Source: G963701675 sp963701675
GTDB lineage: Bacteria > Planctomycetota > Planctomycetia > Gemmatales > Gemmataceae
Reading direction: 5' to 3'
NCBI GenBank assembly: GCA_963701675.1
Contig: OY969623.1
Coordinates: 2,914,001 to 2,978,000, forward strand
Length of the DNA: 64,000 nucleotides
The position numbers were made by a program, and so were the translations under genes. Below the pieces are notes generated by a model, which was not told the origin of the DNA, made no database searches, and worked only from the letters and a program-made list of their open reading frames with translations. Positions 46,162 to 55,119 of this stretch are shown piece after piece. Each line of letters begins with the position of its first letter. Position 1 is the first letter of the stretch.

Positions 46162-49100
46162 GTGGCACGTGCCGGCGACGTTGGTGACGGGCCGACGTTT
46201 CAAACGGAGCTGAACGGCGGCCTGTTTCTCGAACACCCCATCGAGCAGCGCGCCGCCAAGGCGGGCAAGACCGTCTCCCTGCCTGACTCGGTCTTTCACG
46301 AGTTGTTCAAGCTCTTCGGCTCGTTCTCCTGGAACCTCAACGACAAGCCTGGCGGGCAGGAGAACGAGATCAACCCGGACGTCCTGGGCTACATCGTCGA
46401 GAAGTACATCAACCAGAAGGCCTTCGGCGCCTACTACACCCGCCCCGAGATCACCGGCTACCTCTGCGAGCGCACCATCCACCGCCTCATCCTTGACGCC
46501 GTCAACACGCCCGAGCAAATCGTCGAATCGTCGAAGAAGACCGGCCTGCCCATCCGCTCGTTCAAGTCGGTCGGCGACCTGCTCAAGAAGCTCGATCCGC
46601 CGCTGGCGACCAAGCTGCTCAACGACGTGCTGCCCGGACTCGCGCTGCTCGATCCCGCTTGCGGCTCGGGCGCGTTCCTCGTGGCGGCGATGAAGACGCT
46701 CATCGACGTCTACGCCGCCGTTTTCGGCTGGATCAAGTTCAACGGCTCGCCCGCGCTCAAGACCCGCCTGAAGAAGATCGAAGCCGATCACGCCTCGCTC
46801 GATTACTTCATCAAGAAGCGGATCATTTCCGACAACCTGTTCGGCGTGGACATCATGGAAGAAGCCGTCGAAATCGCCCGCCTGCGCCTCTTCCTCGCCC
46901 TGGCCGCCAGCGCCAACAACGTCGAGGAGCTGGAGCCGCTCCCCAATATTGACTTCAACATCCTGCGCGGCAACTCGTTGATCGGGCTGACGCACGTGGA
47001 CGCCAAAGGCTTCAATCAGAAGAACCACCTGTTCCCCCTTCCGCCTTACGACCAAGTGCTCCGGGATCGCGACCGCCAGCTCCATATCTACCGCAATACG
47101 GCCGAGTACATGGACGACTTGACCACGTTGCGCGACAAGATCGCCGATGTCAACGCCCAAGCGCAACTCACCCTGGACGAAATACTCCTGGAAGACTTCG
47201 ATGACCTCGGAATTAAGTACGAGCAGGCGACGTGGGACGACAAGAGAGGCGCCGAAGGCAAGCCCCAGAAACGCACGCTCAAGCTGGAGGACATTCAGGC
47301 GCTTCACCCGTTCCACTGGGCCTTCGCTTTCGACAAGGTAATGGCCCGCGGCGGGTTCGATGCGATTATTACCAACCCGCCGTGGGAGGTGCTCAAGCCG
47401 TTCGCCAAGGAGTTTTTTCAATTGCATTCGGAGCTTGTGACCAAGCTCTTCATGCCAATCGAAGAGTTTGAAAAGGAGAAGTCCAAGCTCCTGAAGGATT
47501 TTTCGATTCGCCGGGCGTGGCTCGAATACTTGAGTGGATACGCGCATCAGAGCGCCTGGTTTCGATCGGCCAAGCAATACGAAAAGCAGATCAGCCTGAT
47601 TAACGGCAAAAAGGCGGGTACGGATGTCAATCTCTACAAGCTCTTCGTTGAGCAATGTTTCAACCTGCTGCGAGAAGGCGGGCGCTGCGGAATCCTCACG
47701 CCGGGAAGTATTTACACCGATCTGGGAGCAAAGCGATTACGGCAGATGCTCTTCGAAGAATGCCAGGTAGACTCGCTCTTCGGACTGACAAACGAACGGT
47801 TCATGTTCGAAGGTCTCGATCACCGGTTCAAGGTTTGCATTCTGTCGTTCGCCAAAGGCGGTAAGACAACTCGATTTCCCGCCGCGTTTCGGCTCCAACC
47901 TCGGGAAGCGGTCTGGCCCGAAGAGTTGGACCAATTCTTCCACAGTCCCGAGGAACATATCTTTCTCTCTGTTGAAGTCATCCGAAGCCTGTCGCCGGAC
48001 TCGCTGTCGGTCATGGAGTTCAAACAATTAATTGACGTGAAAATCGCCCAAAAGATGCTCCGCTTCCCGCTTCTGGGCGAGGTCGTGGATGGAAAGTGGA
48101 AGCTCGTGCTTCACCGCGAGTTCGATCGCGGCGTGGATCAGGGGCTCTTTTTAGCGGAACCTGAGAAGGCGTCACTCCCGCTGTTTGTTGGAAGAATGTT
48201 CAACCAGTTTGAATTGACCAATGAGAAGCCGCCATACTGGATTGACGAGGTTAGCGCACGTCGAAAGCTTTTGGGGAACGAGGAGGACCGCGGACAGGTG
48301 ATCGACTACCAGCAGTATCGTTGGGTACACCGGAGAATTGCTGGGAACACAAATGAGCGAACTTTGATCTGCACAATTGCCCCCAAACATGTCTTCTTTG
48401 GCAACAACAGCACCAGTGTTGACTTGGAGGCGTCCCGGGTCGGCGCGTCTGAAATGCTCTATCTTTGTGCCGTCGGAAACAGCTTCGTCGTGGATTGGCT
48501 TCTGCGCCAAAAAGTTACCACTACGCTGAACATGTTCTACATTTATCAACTGCCAATACCGCGACTTACGCAAGAAGACACTATATTCCATTCGCTCACA
48601 TCGAGAGCCGCTCGTCTCATCTGTACGAAGCCGGCATTCGCGGATTTGGCGAAGGCGATTAACTTGCAGCCGCCCGATCACCACGTTGGCGTCACCGATC
48701 CCACCGCGCGGGCAATGCTGCGGGCAGAGCTCGACGCGATGGTCGCACACCTCTACCGCCTGACCGAGGAGGAGTTGGCCCACATCCTCTCGACGTTCCC
48801 GATCGTAAAGGAAGAGACCAAGCAGGCCGCATTGGACGAGTTCATCCGCATGCGCGAGAGCGGCGAGGCGGCGGTCTTCAACCCGGACCTGGCCAAGCCC
48901 GCGGCGGCGCTAGTCGATCCGGCCAAAGCCGTGAAGGACCTCATCGCCGCCGGGGAATCCGCTGGCGTCGAGTTCAAATCCTCCGCCCGCTGGGACGTGA
49001 AGAACAGCAAGCCCGAAAAATTCATCGAGCGGATCATCGTCAAGACCGTCGCCGCGCTCTTGAACACCGCCGGCGGGACGCTAGTTATCGGCGTGGAAGA

Positions 49101-49455
49101 TGATGGCAAGGTCTACGGGCTGGCGGAGGACTACAAGCTCTCGGGCGGCAAAGGCCGCGACAGCTTCGAGAACTGGCTGACCCAGACGCTCATGAAGGAT
49201 TTCGGCAAGGACGTGGCGGCGTTGCTTTCCGTCGCATTTTTCGAGTTAAAGCCGCCCGAAACGGATAAGCCCGGCAGCGGCGACGTCTGCGTGGTAACCG
49301 TGACGGCGTCGCCCAAGCCGCGCTTCCTTGTGGAAGACGGCCAAGAGCGGTTTTACATCCGCACGGGGAACGCGACCAACCCCTTGAAAATGTCCGAGTT
49401 TCTCGACTACTGCAAACAACGCTGGCCCGAAGGTGCGGCGATGGCGCAAACCTGA
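46162..49455 (+). CDS. Eco57I-type N6-adenine methyltransferase fused to a C-terminal AlbA_2 domain
   Basis: 1097 residues from a GTG without a ribosome site. The protein starts in the middle of the usual fold (TELNGGLFLEH), so an N-terminal region, often a nuclease, is probably missing. Methylase motifs: GAYYTRPEITGYLCERTI, motif I LLDPACGSGAFLV (162-174) and catalytic NPPW (405-408). A long target-recognition region follows. From about 930 comes a Schlafen/AlbA_2 domain (VEFKSSARWD, LLNTAGGTLVIGVEDDGKVY, GLAEDYK, RFYIRTGNATNPL). It probably methylates DNA as an orphan or type IIG/phage-defence enzyme; no partner restriction gene is adjacent. Confidence 0.8.
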   Translation: MARAGDVGDGPTFQTELNGGLFLEHPIEQRAAKAGKTVSLPDSVFHELFKLFGSFSWNLNDKPGGQENEINPDVLGYIVEKYINQKAFGAYYTRPEITGYLCERTIHRLILDAVNTPEQIVESSKKTGLPIRSFKSVGDLLKKLDPPLATKLLNDVLPGLALLDPACGSGAFLVAAMKTLIDVYAAVFGWIKFNGSPALKTRLKKIEADHASLDYFIKKRIISDNLFGVDIMEEAVEIARLRLFLALAASANNVEELEPLPNIDFNILRGNSLIGLTHVDAKGFNQKNHLFPLPPYDQVLRDRDRQLHIYRNTAEYMDDLTTLRDKIADVNAQAQLTLDEILLEDFDDLGIKYEQATWDDKRGAEGKPQKRTLKLEDIQALHPFHWAFAFDKVMARGGFDAIITNPPWEVLKPFAKEFFQLHSELVTKLFMPIEEFEKEKSKLLKDFSIRRAWLEYLSGYAHQSAWFRSAKQYEKQISLINGKKAGTDVNLYKLFVEQCFNLLREGGRCGILTPGSIYTDLGAKRLRQMLFEECQVDSLFGLTNERFMFEGLDHRFKVCILSFAKGGKTTRFPAAFRLQPREAVWPEELDQFFHSPEEHIFLSVEVIRSLSPDSLSVMEFKQLIDVKIAQKMLRFPLLGEVVDGKWKLVLHREFDRGVDQGLFLAEPEKASLPLFVGRMFNQFELTNEKPPYWIDEVSARRKLLGNEEDRGQVIDYQQYRWVHRRIAGNTNERTLICTIAPKHVFFGNNSTSVDLEASRVGASEMLYLCAVGNSFVVDWLLRQKVTTTLNMFYIYQLPIPRLTQEDTIFHSLTSRAARLICTKPAFADLAKAINLQPPDHHVGVTDPTARAMLRAELDAMVAHLYRLTEEELAHILSTFPIVKEETKQAALDEFIRMRESGEAAVFNPDLAKPAAALVDPAKAVKDLIAAGESAGVEFKSSARWDVKNSKPEKFIERIIVKTVAALLNTAGGTLVIGVEDDGKVYGLAEDYKLSGGKGRDSFENWLTQTLMKDFGKDVAALLSVAFFELKPPETDKPGSGDVCVVTVTASPKPRFLVEDGQERFYIRTGNATNPLKMSEFLDYCKQRWPEGAAMAQT

Positions 49456-49499
49456 TGAACGATCTGGTCAGCCAACTGTTCAAGACGGCGTTCCATAGG

Positions 49500-49774
49500 C
49501 GGACCACTTCGAGCTGGTGTTCGCGAGCCGTGGCGGGAACGAACGGTCCAAGGCGCTGGAGGTCGCTGTGCTTGCTCGCGCGAGGCTTAAGTGCATTCCA
49601 GACCCCATCGAAACCCGCAAATGCCGCGGCGGCTTCGTCCGTACCTATACGCTCACGCTCCTGTTGCTCGATTTGCTTATGAAGCTCGCCTAACCGCGTT
49701 TTAGTATTGGCTAAACGGTCGTGGAGTTTGGCTAGCTGAGATCCGGCCGCAATCGTTTGCGTGCCGTCAGACAA
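49500..49774 (-). pseudogene. C-terminal fragment of a large serine recombinase
   Basis: Encodes LAKLHDRLANTKTRLGELHK then TDEAAAAFAGFDGVWNALKP, the coiled coil and FDxVWNALxPxEQ segment at the end of resolvase/invertase-type large serine recombinases. The frame breaks right after KPR, and a one-base shift gives the expected EQA. The catalytic and zinc-ribbon domains are missing. Confidence 0.6.
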
Positions 49775-50080
49775 CGACTGGAACTACGTAGTGCTGGCCG
49801 CGAATCGCGCGCGGGCTTTAGCCGCCCTTGGACGCTACGCGGAATCGGCTGCGGCCTTGGTCCAGGCAGGAAATGAGCAATCTCTGGCTTTAGCGCTAGA
49901 TCGGGAAAGGACAACTCGTCACATTCAGAAGCACGCTAGTCTAGCCTGTTGAGTCGGCCACTTGATGTACCCAGGATGAAGCCTTGACCGAAGACCATTT
50001 ACGGAAGCGTGAAGTTTTTCAGAAACTAGTTGCGGAGTTGGAAACGAAAGATCCGAAATCCGCTAGCGAAATGAAACGTC
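49761..50080 (+). pseudogene. Fragments resembling the TPR tail of a kinase-TPR protein
   Basis: The first piece reads WNYVVLAANRARALAALGRY then AESAAALVQAG, a TPR-like helix pair. The second, from 49984, reads LTEDHLRKREVFQKLVAELE, close to the closing motif LDPLRxREDFKKLIAELE of the kinase gene at 35-38 kb. They are separated by stops and frame changes and have no start signal. Confidence 0.35.
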
Positions 50081-50415
50081 TTGGATTTGCAGTCTGCCTC
50101 GTCGCCGGCTGGCCGGTGGTGCGGTTAGAATCTACGGTCTCCCGGCTTTTTCAGGTAAGTGCCGGGAATTTCCTACTGCTTGCCAAGTCGAGTTCTGTTA
50201 CACCATTCAGTCGTTAGACGCCGCGCGACACGAATCCGCACGGTTGCGATTGGAAACTCTCAAATTCCTGCCCGAATCCCCTTGCTGTCCTGCCACCCCC
50301 GAGGTAACTGACTGACTGTTCGCAGCCGCAACTCCGCGCTGGGAACGGAAAGCCGAAACGCCGCGTGGCGCCCGCCGGGTGCAGATGGCTAGACCCAACA
50401 CGAAAGGACCGAATC

Positions 50416-50772
50416 ATGGCGAAGAAGAAAACGGGAAAGAAAAAAGGACCAGTGACGGAAGGTGACGCTAAGACTGGCGGGGGCGTCGTGGTCGCAACAG
50501 GCAAGACGAAGAAGGCCAAGCGCGAGCCGAAGCCGAAGAAGGTCAGCGCCCTCGACGCCGCCGCTAGGGTTCTCGGCGAGAAAGCCGAGCCAATGAACTG
50601 CCAGGAGATGATCGCCGCGATGGCTGAGAAGGGGTACTGGAAGTCGCCGCGTGGGCAGACGCCGAGCGCGACTCTTTATTCTGCAATGCTGCGCGAGATC
50701 ACCGCGAAGGCGAAGGAGTCGCGGTTCGTGAAGGCGGAGCGGGGAAAGTTTAGGTTGGCAGGCGTCAAGTAG
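50416..50772 (+). CDS. HARE-HTH (HB1/ASXL) winged-helix protein
   Basis: 118 residues, with AAAGGA eight bases before the ATG. A Lys-rich N-terminal tail (MAKKKTGKKKGP...KREPKPKKVSA) is followed by the HARE-HTH fold: ALDAAARVLGEKAEPMNCQE, MIAAMAEKGYWKSPRGQTPS and TLYSAMLREI...FVKAERGKFRL. The domain is predicted to bind DNA and is common in restriction or chromatin-related proteins. A hairpin follows the stop. Confidence 0.85.
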   Translation: MAKKKTGKKKGPVTEGDAKTGGGVVVATGKTKKAKREPKPKKVSALDAAARVLGEKAEPMNCQEMIAAMAEKGYWKSPRGQTPSATLYSAMLREITAKAKESRFVKAERGKFRLAGVK

Positions 50773-50797
50773 TCACGATCCCGCACTGTTCGCCCAC

Positions 50798-50818
50798 GAG
50801 GCCGCGTGTCGCGGCCTC
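50798..50818 (+). terminator. Hairpin after the HARE-HTH gene
   Basis: Perfect 9-bp stem GAGGCCGCG/CGCGGCCTC with a TGT loop, 25 bases after the stop. No clean U-run, so it may end transcription inefficiently. Confidence 0.5.
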
Positions 50819-50904
50819 TTCGTCGTGGTCAATGTTTGTTTTGCGAATTGTGGCCAGACTTCAGCGTGATGCCGGCGAATGGTCTGCGAGAATGATGGAG
50901 GTCT

Positions 50905-51129
50905 TCACGTTTTCTCCGCGTTCACAATCCGGCCGTCAGTCGCGATTTGATAGGCTAGAAAATGCCCCGGGCTAAGCCCCATCCATTTGCGATAGGCGTG
51001 TGCTTCCTCAACTGAGCGAAACCTGGACGCTCCGGACAATGTGCCCACGAAGTCAGCGGCGCCGGGTGCATCACCTGCCACAAAGATGAACATGCTGTTA
51101 CCAATATCTTTAGCCAAAACGACGTTCAC
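50905..51129 (-). CDS. Small hypothetical protein
   Basis: 74 residues from a GTG preceded by GGAAAGG. MNVVLAKDIGNSMFIFVAGD, then FRSVEEAHAYRKWMGLSPGH, and a beta-rich end (YQIATDGRIVN). It resembles the small fold of proteins that handle residue-to-sequence SPOR-like modules, but no family can be assigned. Confidence 0.45.
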   Translation of the reverse strand: MNVVLAKDIGNSMFIFVAGDAPGAADFVGTLSGASRFRSVEEAHAYRKWMGLSPGHFLAYQIATDGRIVNAEKT

Positions 51130-51186
51130 GCCTTTCCTTTCCTCGGCCTAATAGCGACGACGTTGTCGCGACCGTAACATGAGAAC

Positions 51187-51540
51187 ATGCATAACGTTGA
51201 CCTGATCCTGACTATTACCGGCGGACTCGCGGCCGCTTTGCTTCTGGGTTACGGTACACACCGCTTGGGTTTGTCGCCCATAGTTGGATACCTGTTGGCG
51301 GGGATTGTTGTGGGGCCGAATACCCCAGGTTTCGTCGCCAACCGAGACCTAGCGGAGCAGCTTGCTGAAATTGGGGTCATGGCTGAGCAAATAGACCGCG
51401 AAAAGGAGCGCCTCCGGACAGACCTGTTTGGCAGCCCGCTTACCATTGAAGTCTTATTGCCGCCTCCTCAACGTCCCGCGGTTGACGAAGAACAAGTCGT
51501 CGATCAATCGCAGCCTTCAACTCTCGCACAAAACAATTAA
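51187..51540 (+). pseudogene. Truncated Kef-type cation/proton antiporter (N-terminal 60 residues plus an unrelated or deleted tail)
   Basis: 117 codons. LILTITGGLAAALLLGYGTH then RLGLSPIVGYLLAGIVVGPN and FVANRDLAEQLAEIGV are the first two membrane helices of a CPA2/KefB antiporter. The following residues (MAEQIDREKERLRTDLFGSP) are a hydrophilic, helical piece that normally occurs far downstream in the protein. The bulk of the transport domain is therefore deleted in frame. Confidence 0.6.
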
Positions 51541-51724
51541 TTCGAATTCGAATCCCTGCGCGCTTAAAGAATCTTACCAACCTCGCAACAAGTCGCTTCC
51601 CTTCCACCCCCAACCCTGTACTGTGTGACTCACTCCGCTCTGGCAACGTGCCGGGGCAAACAAGTTGGGCCGGCGATGACGTTACCATCCCGGCCCGTGG
51701 CATTCACACATAAGGGTGAACGCA

Positions 51725-52533
51725 ATGACTACTCAAACACGCGACGACCGAGAAATCAAGACCCGATCCGAGGTGCCCGCGATGCCGTCGAGCAACGGCG
51801 AGCTACCACCCAGCGAACCCGGCGACGACACACAGCGAATCGCCGCGGCCTTCGCCGCCCCGTTCGCCCCAACCGACGTGCATTGGAAACCGCAGGCAGT
51901 GAGCGGCAACCGCGCACTCGCCGTTCCCTACTTTGACGCCCGCGCCATCATGGACCGGCTCGACGCTGTTGTCGGCATCGACGGTTGGCAGGATGAGTAT
52001 CAGCTCCGTCCAGATGGTTCGTGGTGTGCAAGCTTCGGGTTCGCATCGGGGAATGGGTCGAAAAGACCGACATCGGCGGGCAATCGGAGCAGAAGGATGA
52101 GCACGACAAACATAAGGCCGCGTTCAGCGACGCATTGAAGCGCGCCGCTGTCAAGTTCGCGATCGGCCGCTATCTCTATCGGGTGCCGAAACAGTGGTGT
52201 GATTACGATGCGACGAAGAAGGCATTCGTGACTCTGCCAACGTTGTCGCCCGACGCCTCGCCTGAGCCACCGCGACAAACGATGCCGCCCGCGCCGAAGC
52301 CGACCAAGGGCGAGCCAGCAGCGAACGGGAACGCCCCAAGGGTGAGCCGCGAAGTCGCCTTTCTGATTAAGGAGCAAACAGAGAAACTCGGCTGGCAGCC
52401 GGGGAAGCTCCGAGGTCATCTGCGCGGCAAGTTTGGAGTTGACTATGTACGCGACTTAAGCATCGAGCAGGCGGCGATTTTTCGGCAAGAACTTGATCGA
52501 TTTGCGGCAAATCGCGCGGCGAACGAAGGGTGA
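51725..52533 (+). CDS. Rad52/Rad22-like single-strand annealing protein, frameshifted
   Basis: 269 residues after restoring one missing G near 52018. The start ATG follows AAGGGTG. First part: WKPQAVSGNRALAVPYFDAR then AIMDRLDAVVGIDGWQDEYQ. Second frame: VCKLRVRIGEWVEKTDIGGQ then DALKRAAVKFAIGRYLYRVP. Together these give the Rad52/DdrA-like core that binds single-stranded DNA. The C-terminal part is Pro-rich and ends in a helical segment (FRQELDRFAANRAANEG). Such proteins serve phage or plasmid recombination, fitting this accessory region. Confidence 0.75.
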
Positions 52534-52597
52534 GACGTGGTCTTGAAACATCCAGGAGCGGCCTACCGTCCGGACCTTTGAGCTCGTTTGCACTCGT

Positions 52598-53533
52598 TCA
52601 CGTTTCTTTGCCGGGAAGCAGGAACCGAATGAATGCTTGTGCCGCGGCGAGCAGGCGTTCACCACGGCGCACGAGGATTCCCGAATGGATTGGCCGAATG
52701 AAATGATCCAGGGCGCGCACACCCACTCGGTGACCACGCGTCACTCTGCCGCTCGGCATCAAGGGAACGATCGAGATACCCATCCCCGCCTCCACCATTC
52801 TCACGATAATCTCTGTATTCGTAGTCTCCATATCGACCCGCGGTGATAACCCCTGTCCGTGAAAGGCGTCCATGACGTGTTGCCGCCCCGTAGATCCGCG
52901 CTCGTATAGGATCAACGGCACGCCCGCCAAATCTTGCAGCTTCAGCCGGGGTTTGCTTAAGAGCGGGTGACGGACGGGCGTGATAAGGCTCCACTCCATC
53001 GAGAAGAGGTGCAGGTACTCCAGATCTGGCGACGATTCGTACGGTGCCGCCACACCGATTGCGGTGTCCGGGTCGTGCAAGAGGAGTTCCTCAATCTCCT
53101 GCTCCGTTCGGTTGCTGAGGCGGACGCGGATCAGTGGGTACGCAGCGTGAAAGCGGCGGACCGCGTCGATCAGGACGTAGAGGATCAAATACTGGGTAGC
53201 GGCCACATGTATGTCGTTGGTCTCGGCGACATTGCCGAACAACTCCCCTAATTGTTGTGCCCGTTCCAGAAACGCTTGCGCGTGGGGAAGGAACTGTCTT
53301 CCGTGCTCGGTGAGAGCCGGGGTGCGGCGCGGCCCGCGGCTCTTACGGTACAACTCCACCCGAAGTCGTTCTTCCAGAGCGACGAGACGATTGCGCAAGC
53401 CTTGCTCGGTGATATGGAGGACCGCAGCAGCTCCGCGAAGGCTTCCCTGTTTGGCCAACTCCACAAACGCCCTGACCTGATCGGTCGAGAGAGAGAGGAA
53501 CGGTGGCGCCACGAGAACCCCCGGAGAATACAA
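52598..53533 (-). CDS. LysR-family transcriptional regulator
   Basis: 311 residues from TTG; a GTG seven codons later is a plausible alternative. The N-terminal winged helix-turn-helix is LSTDQVRAFVELAKQGSLRG then AAAVLHITEQGLRNRLVALE. The effector domain is about residues 100-300 (HVAATQYLILYVLIDAVRRF, LEYLHLFSMEWSLITPVRHP, MVEAGMGISIVPLMPSGRVT). It is transcribed divergently from the lipid operon with a 73-bp gap, so it is the natural candidate to control that operon; the inducer is unknown. Confidence 0.88.
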   Translation of the reverse strand: MYSPGVLVAPPFLSLSTDQVRAFVELAKQGSLRGAAAVLHITEQGLRNRLVALEERLRVELYRKSRGPRRTPALTEHGRQFLPHAQAFLERAQQLGELFGNVAETNDIHVAATQYLILYVLIDAVRRFHAAYPLIRVRLSNRTEQEIEELLLHDPDTAIGVAAPYESSPDLEYLHLFSMEWSLITPVRHPLLSKPRLKLQDLAGVPLILYERGSTGRQHVMDAFHGQGLSPRVDMETTNTEIIVRMVEAGMGISIVPLMPSGRVTRGHRVGVRALDHFIRPIHSGILVRRGERLLAAAQAFIRFLLPGKET

Positions 53534-53606
53534 GAATTACCTTGATTGATTCAATTATAAACAGTTTTTCCTGCTAAATGACACTGATTACAATGCAAGA
53601 AGAAAC

Positions 53607-54599
53607 ATGGCAGCCACCGCAACAACTCTGAAGCGCCCGCACCCGAGGCGGCTACCGACGAACATCGAGTGCGTGCAGCCAGGCGGCGGTTGGGCCGTTC
53701 GTCTGGAGATGGCTTGGGGGCGCCTACGGCGCAAGTGGCTGCGCCGGCTAAGGCCTCGCTATGTCACCCGGATGCGGCAGGTACGTCGCGGCGAGTGCCC
53801 CGGGTGTCCGCATGACATCATTGATTGCCGCGACTTGAAACTCGTTCGGAACGTGTGCGGTTATTCGTTCGCGCCCGAAGACGACCGGTTCCAGTGGCGA
53901 AGGCGATTGCCAGTCGCGCATTGGGGATGGGCGGAGCTCCTGCTTCTGGGCGGTCCCTTCGCGGCCCTTGCCGTAGTAGCGGGCTGGTGGTGGCCATGGG
54001 CCGCGGTTCCGCCGGGATTGGCGGCGTTGTTCGTGGCGTCCTTTTTCCGAGACCCGCCGCGGTGCGTGCCGGTGGAGCCTGGTGCGGTCGTGGCACCAGC
54101 CGACGGACGAGTGACTGACGTGGAGGAGCTTGTTTGGGACGATCTACTGGGTGGTCCGGCTTTCAAGATCGGCATCTACCTGTCGATCTTCAACGTCCAC
54201 GTCAACCGATGTCCGATGACGGCACGGGTGGTCGAGCTTCGCTATCACCCTGGCCGGTTTCGGGACGTGCGCCATCCGGCTGCTCCACTTGAGAACGAAC
54301 AGCTCTGCACTTTGTTGGAGGCCGAAGAAGCGCCGAACCTTCTTCTAGCGGTCAAGCAGATTGCGGGCGCGTTTGCGAGCCGTATCGTGTGCGCCGTGCG
54401 ACCTGGCGAGGTGCTCGCCCGCGGCAGCAAGATCGGCATGATCAAATTCGGTTCTCGCACAGAGCTACTGCTTACGAAATCGCCCAGTTTAGTATGCGGC
54501 GTTAAGGCCGGTGATCGAGTCTGGGGCGGATCCTCGATCATCGCCCGTTACGCGATCGGTCAATCGAACCAGAGTGGATTGGAAACTACGACATCCTGA
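53607..54599 (+). CDS. psd: Phosphatidylserine decarboxylase (short pyruvoyl type) with N-terminal extension
   Basis: 330 residues. The enzyme converts phosphatidylserine to phosphatidylethanolamine in the inner membrane. A Trp-rich hydrophobic stretch (LLLLGGPFAALAVVAGWWW) is followed by FFRDPPR, VVAPADGRVTD and LSIFNVHVNRCPM. The self-cleavage site is FGSR (S283), which would become the pyruvoyl group. Short PSDs usually have about 215 residues; the extra N-terminal 100 include two Cys pairs (ECPGCPHDIIDC). First gene of a packed four-gene unit on the plus strand. Confidence 0.92.
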   Translation: MAATATTLKRPHPRRLPTNIECVQPGGGWAVRLEMAWGRLRRKWLRRLRPRYVTRMRQVRRGECPGCPHDIIDCRDLKLVRNVCGYSFAPEDDRFQWRRRLPVAHWGWAELLLLGGPFAALAVVAGWWWPWAAVPPGLAALFVASFFRDPPRCVPVEPGAVVAPADGRVTDVEELVWDDLLGGPAFKIGIYLSIFNVHVNRCPMTARVVELRYHPGRFRDVRHPAAPLENEQLCTLLEAEEAPNLLLAVKQIAGAFASRIVCAVRPGEVLARGSKIGMIKFGSRTELLLTKSPSLVCGVKAGDRVWGGSSIIARYAIGQSNQSGLETTTS

Positions 54600-54663
54600 A
54601 ATGGTGGCAACCCAGTGTAAATCACGGGCTGCGATCTGTACCTCATTCGTTGGAGGATAGATC

Positions 54664-55119
54664 ATGAAAAACGTTGTCTCAGTAATGTGCTTAGCGGCGC
54701 TGTTGGCCGCAACCCCAGAAGTCCGGGCCAGTGACCCGACCGGGATCTACGCCCGCGTCGACAAGGTTGTCCTAGAACCGAATGACCAGAACCCGGAACG
54801 CATTCAAGTGTGGGGAGCATTTGCGCTGTCCAAACCCGGAACGCGCGAGGACTACGAAACACCGATCCAGGGCTACATGTATTTCTCCCTGGCAGGAGAC
54901 AAACCGGACCTTTGCCGCAAGGAATGGGCCGATCTGAAGAAGGTTGCGGGCACGCCACAGTGTGTGGCGTTCGGGTCTCGGTACAAGCCGTTGGGTAAGG
55001 TGAGGAAGGCAGATGATAAACCCAAGGACGCCGAAGTCTATCCGGTCGCAGGAGGGATGTACAAAGTCAATGCTACCCATCCTCAGGCCAAACTGCTAAA
55101 GGCGAAGACTACTTCATGA
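54664..55119 (+). CDS. Secreted hypothetical protein in the lipid operon
   Basis: 151 residues, with GGAGG before the ATG. Signal peptide MKNVVSVMCLAALLAATPEV ending in RAS. The mature part has DPTGIYARVDKVVLEPNDQN and PERIQVWGAFALSKPGT, then two Cys (PDLCRKEW and TPQCVAF). Similar small periplasmic proteins occur in planctomycetes, but the role is unknown. Its stop overlaps the start of the next gene by four bases (ATGA), implying coupling. Confidence 0.75.
   Translation: MKNVVSVMCLAALLAATPEVRASDPTGIYARVDKVVLEPNDQNPERIQVWGAFALSKPGTREDYETPIQGYMYFSLAGDKPDLCRKEWADLKKVAGTPQCVAFGSRYKPLGKVRKADDKPKDAEVYPVAGGMYKVNATHPQAKLLKAKTTS

Noticed and set aside
46123..47655. 510-codon minus-strand frame opposite the methylase
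   Set aside because: Mirror of the methylase codons; the methylase motifs are unambiguous on the plus strand.
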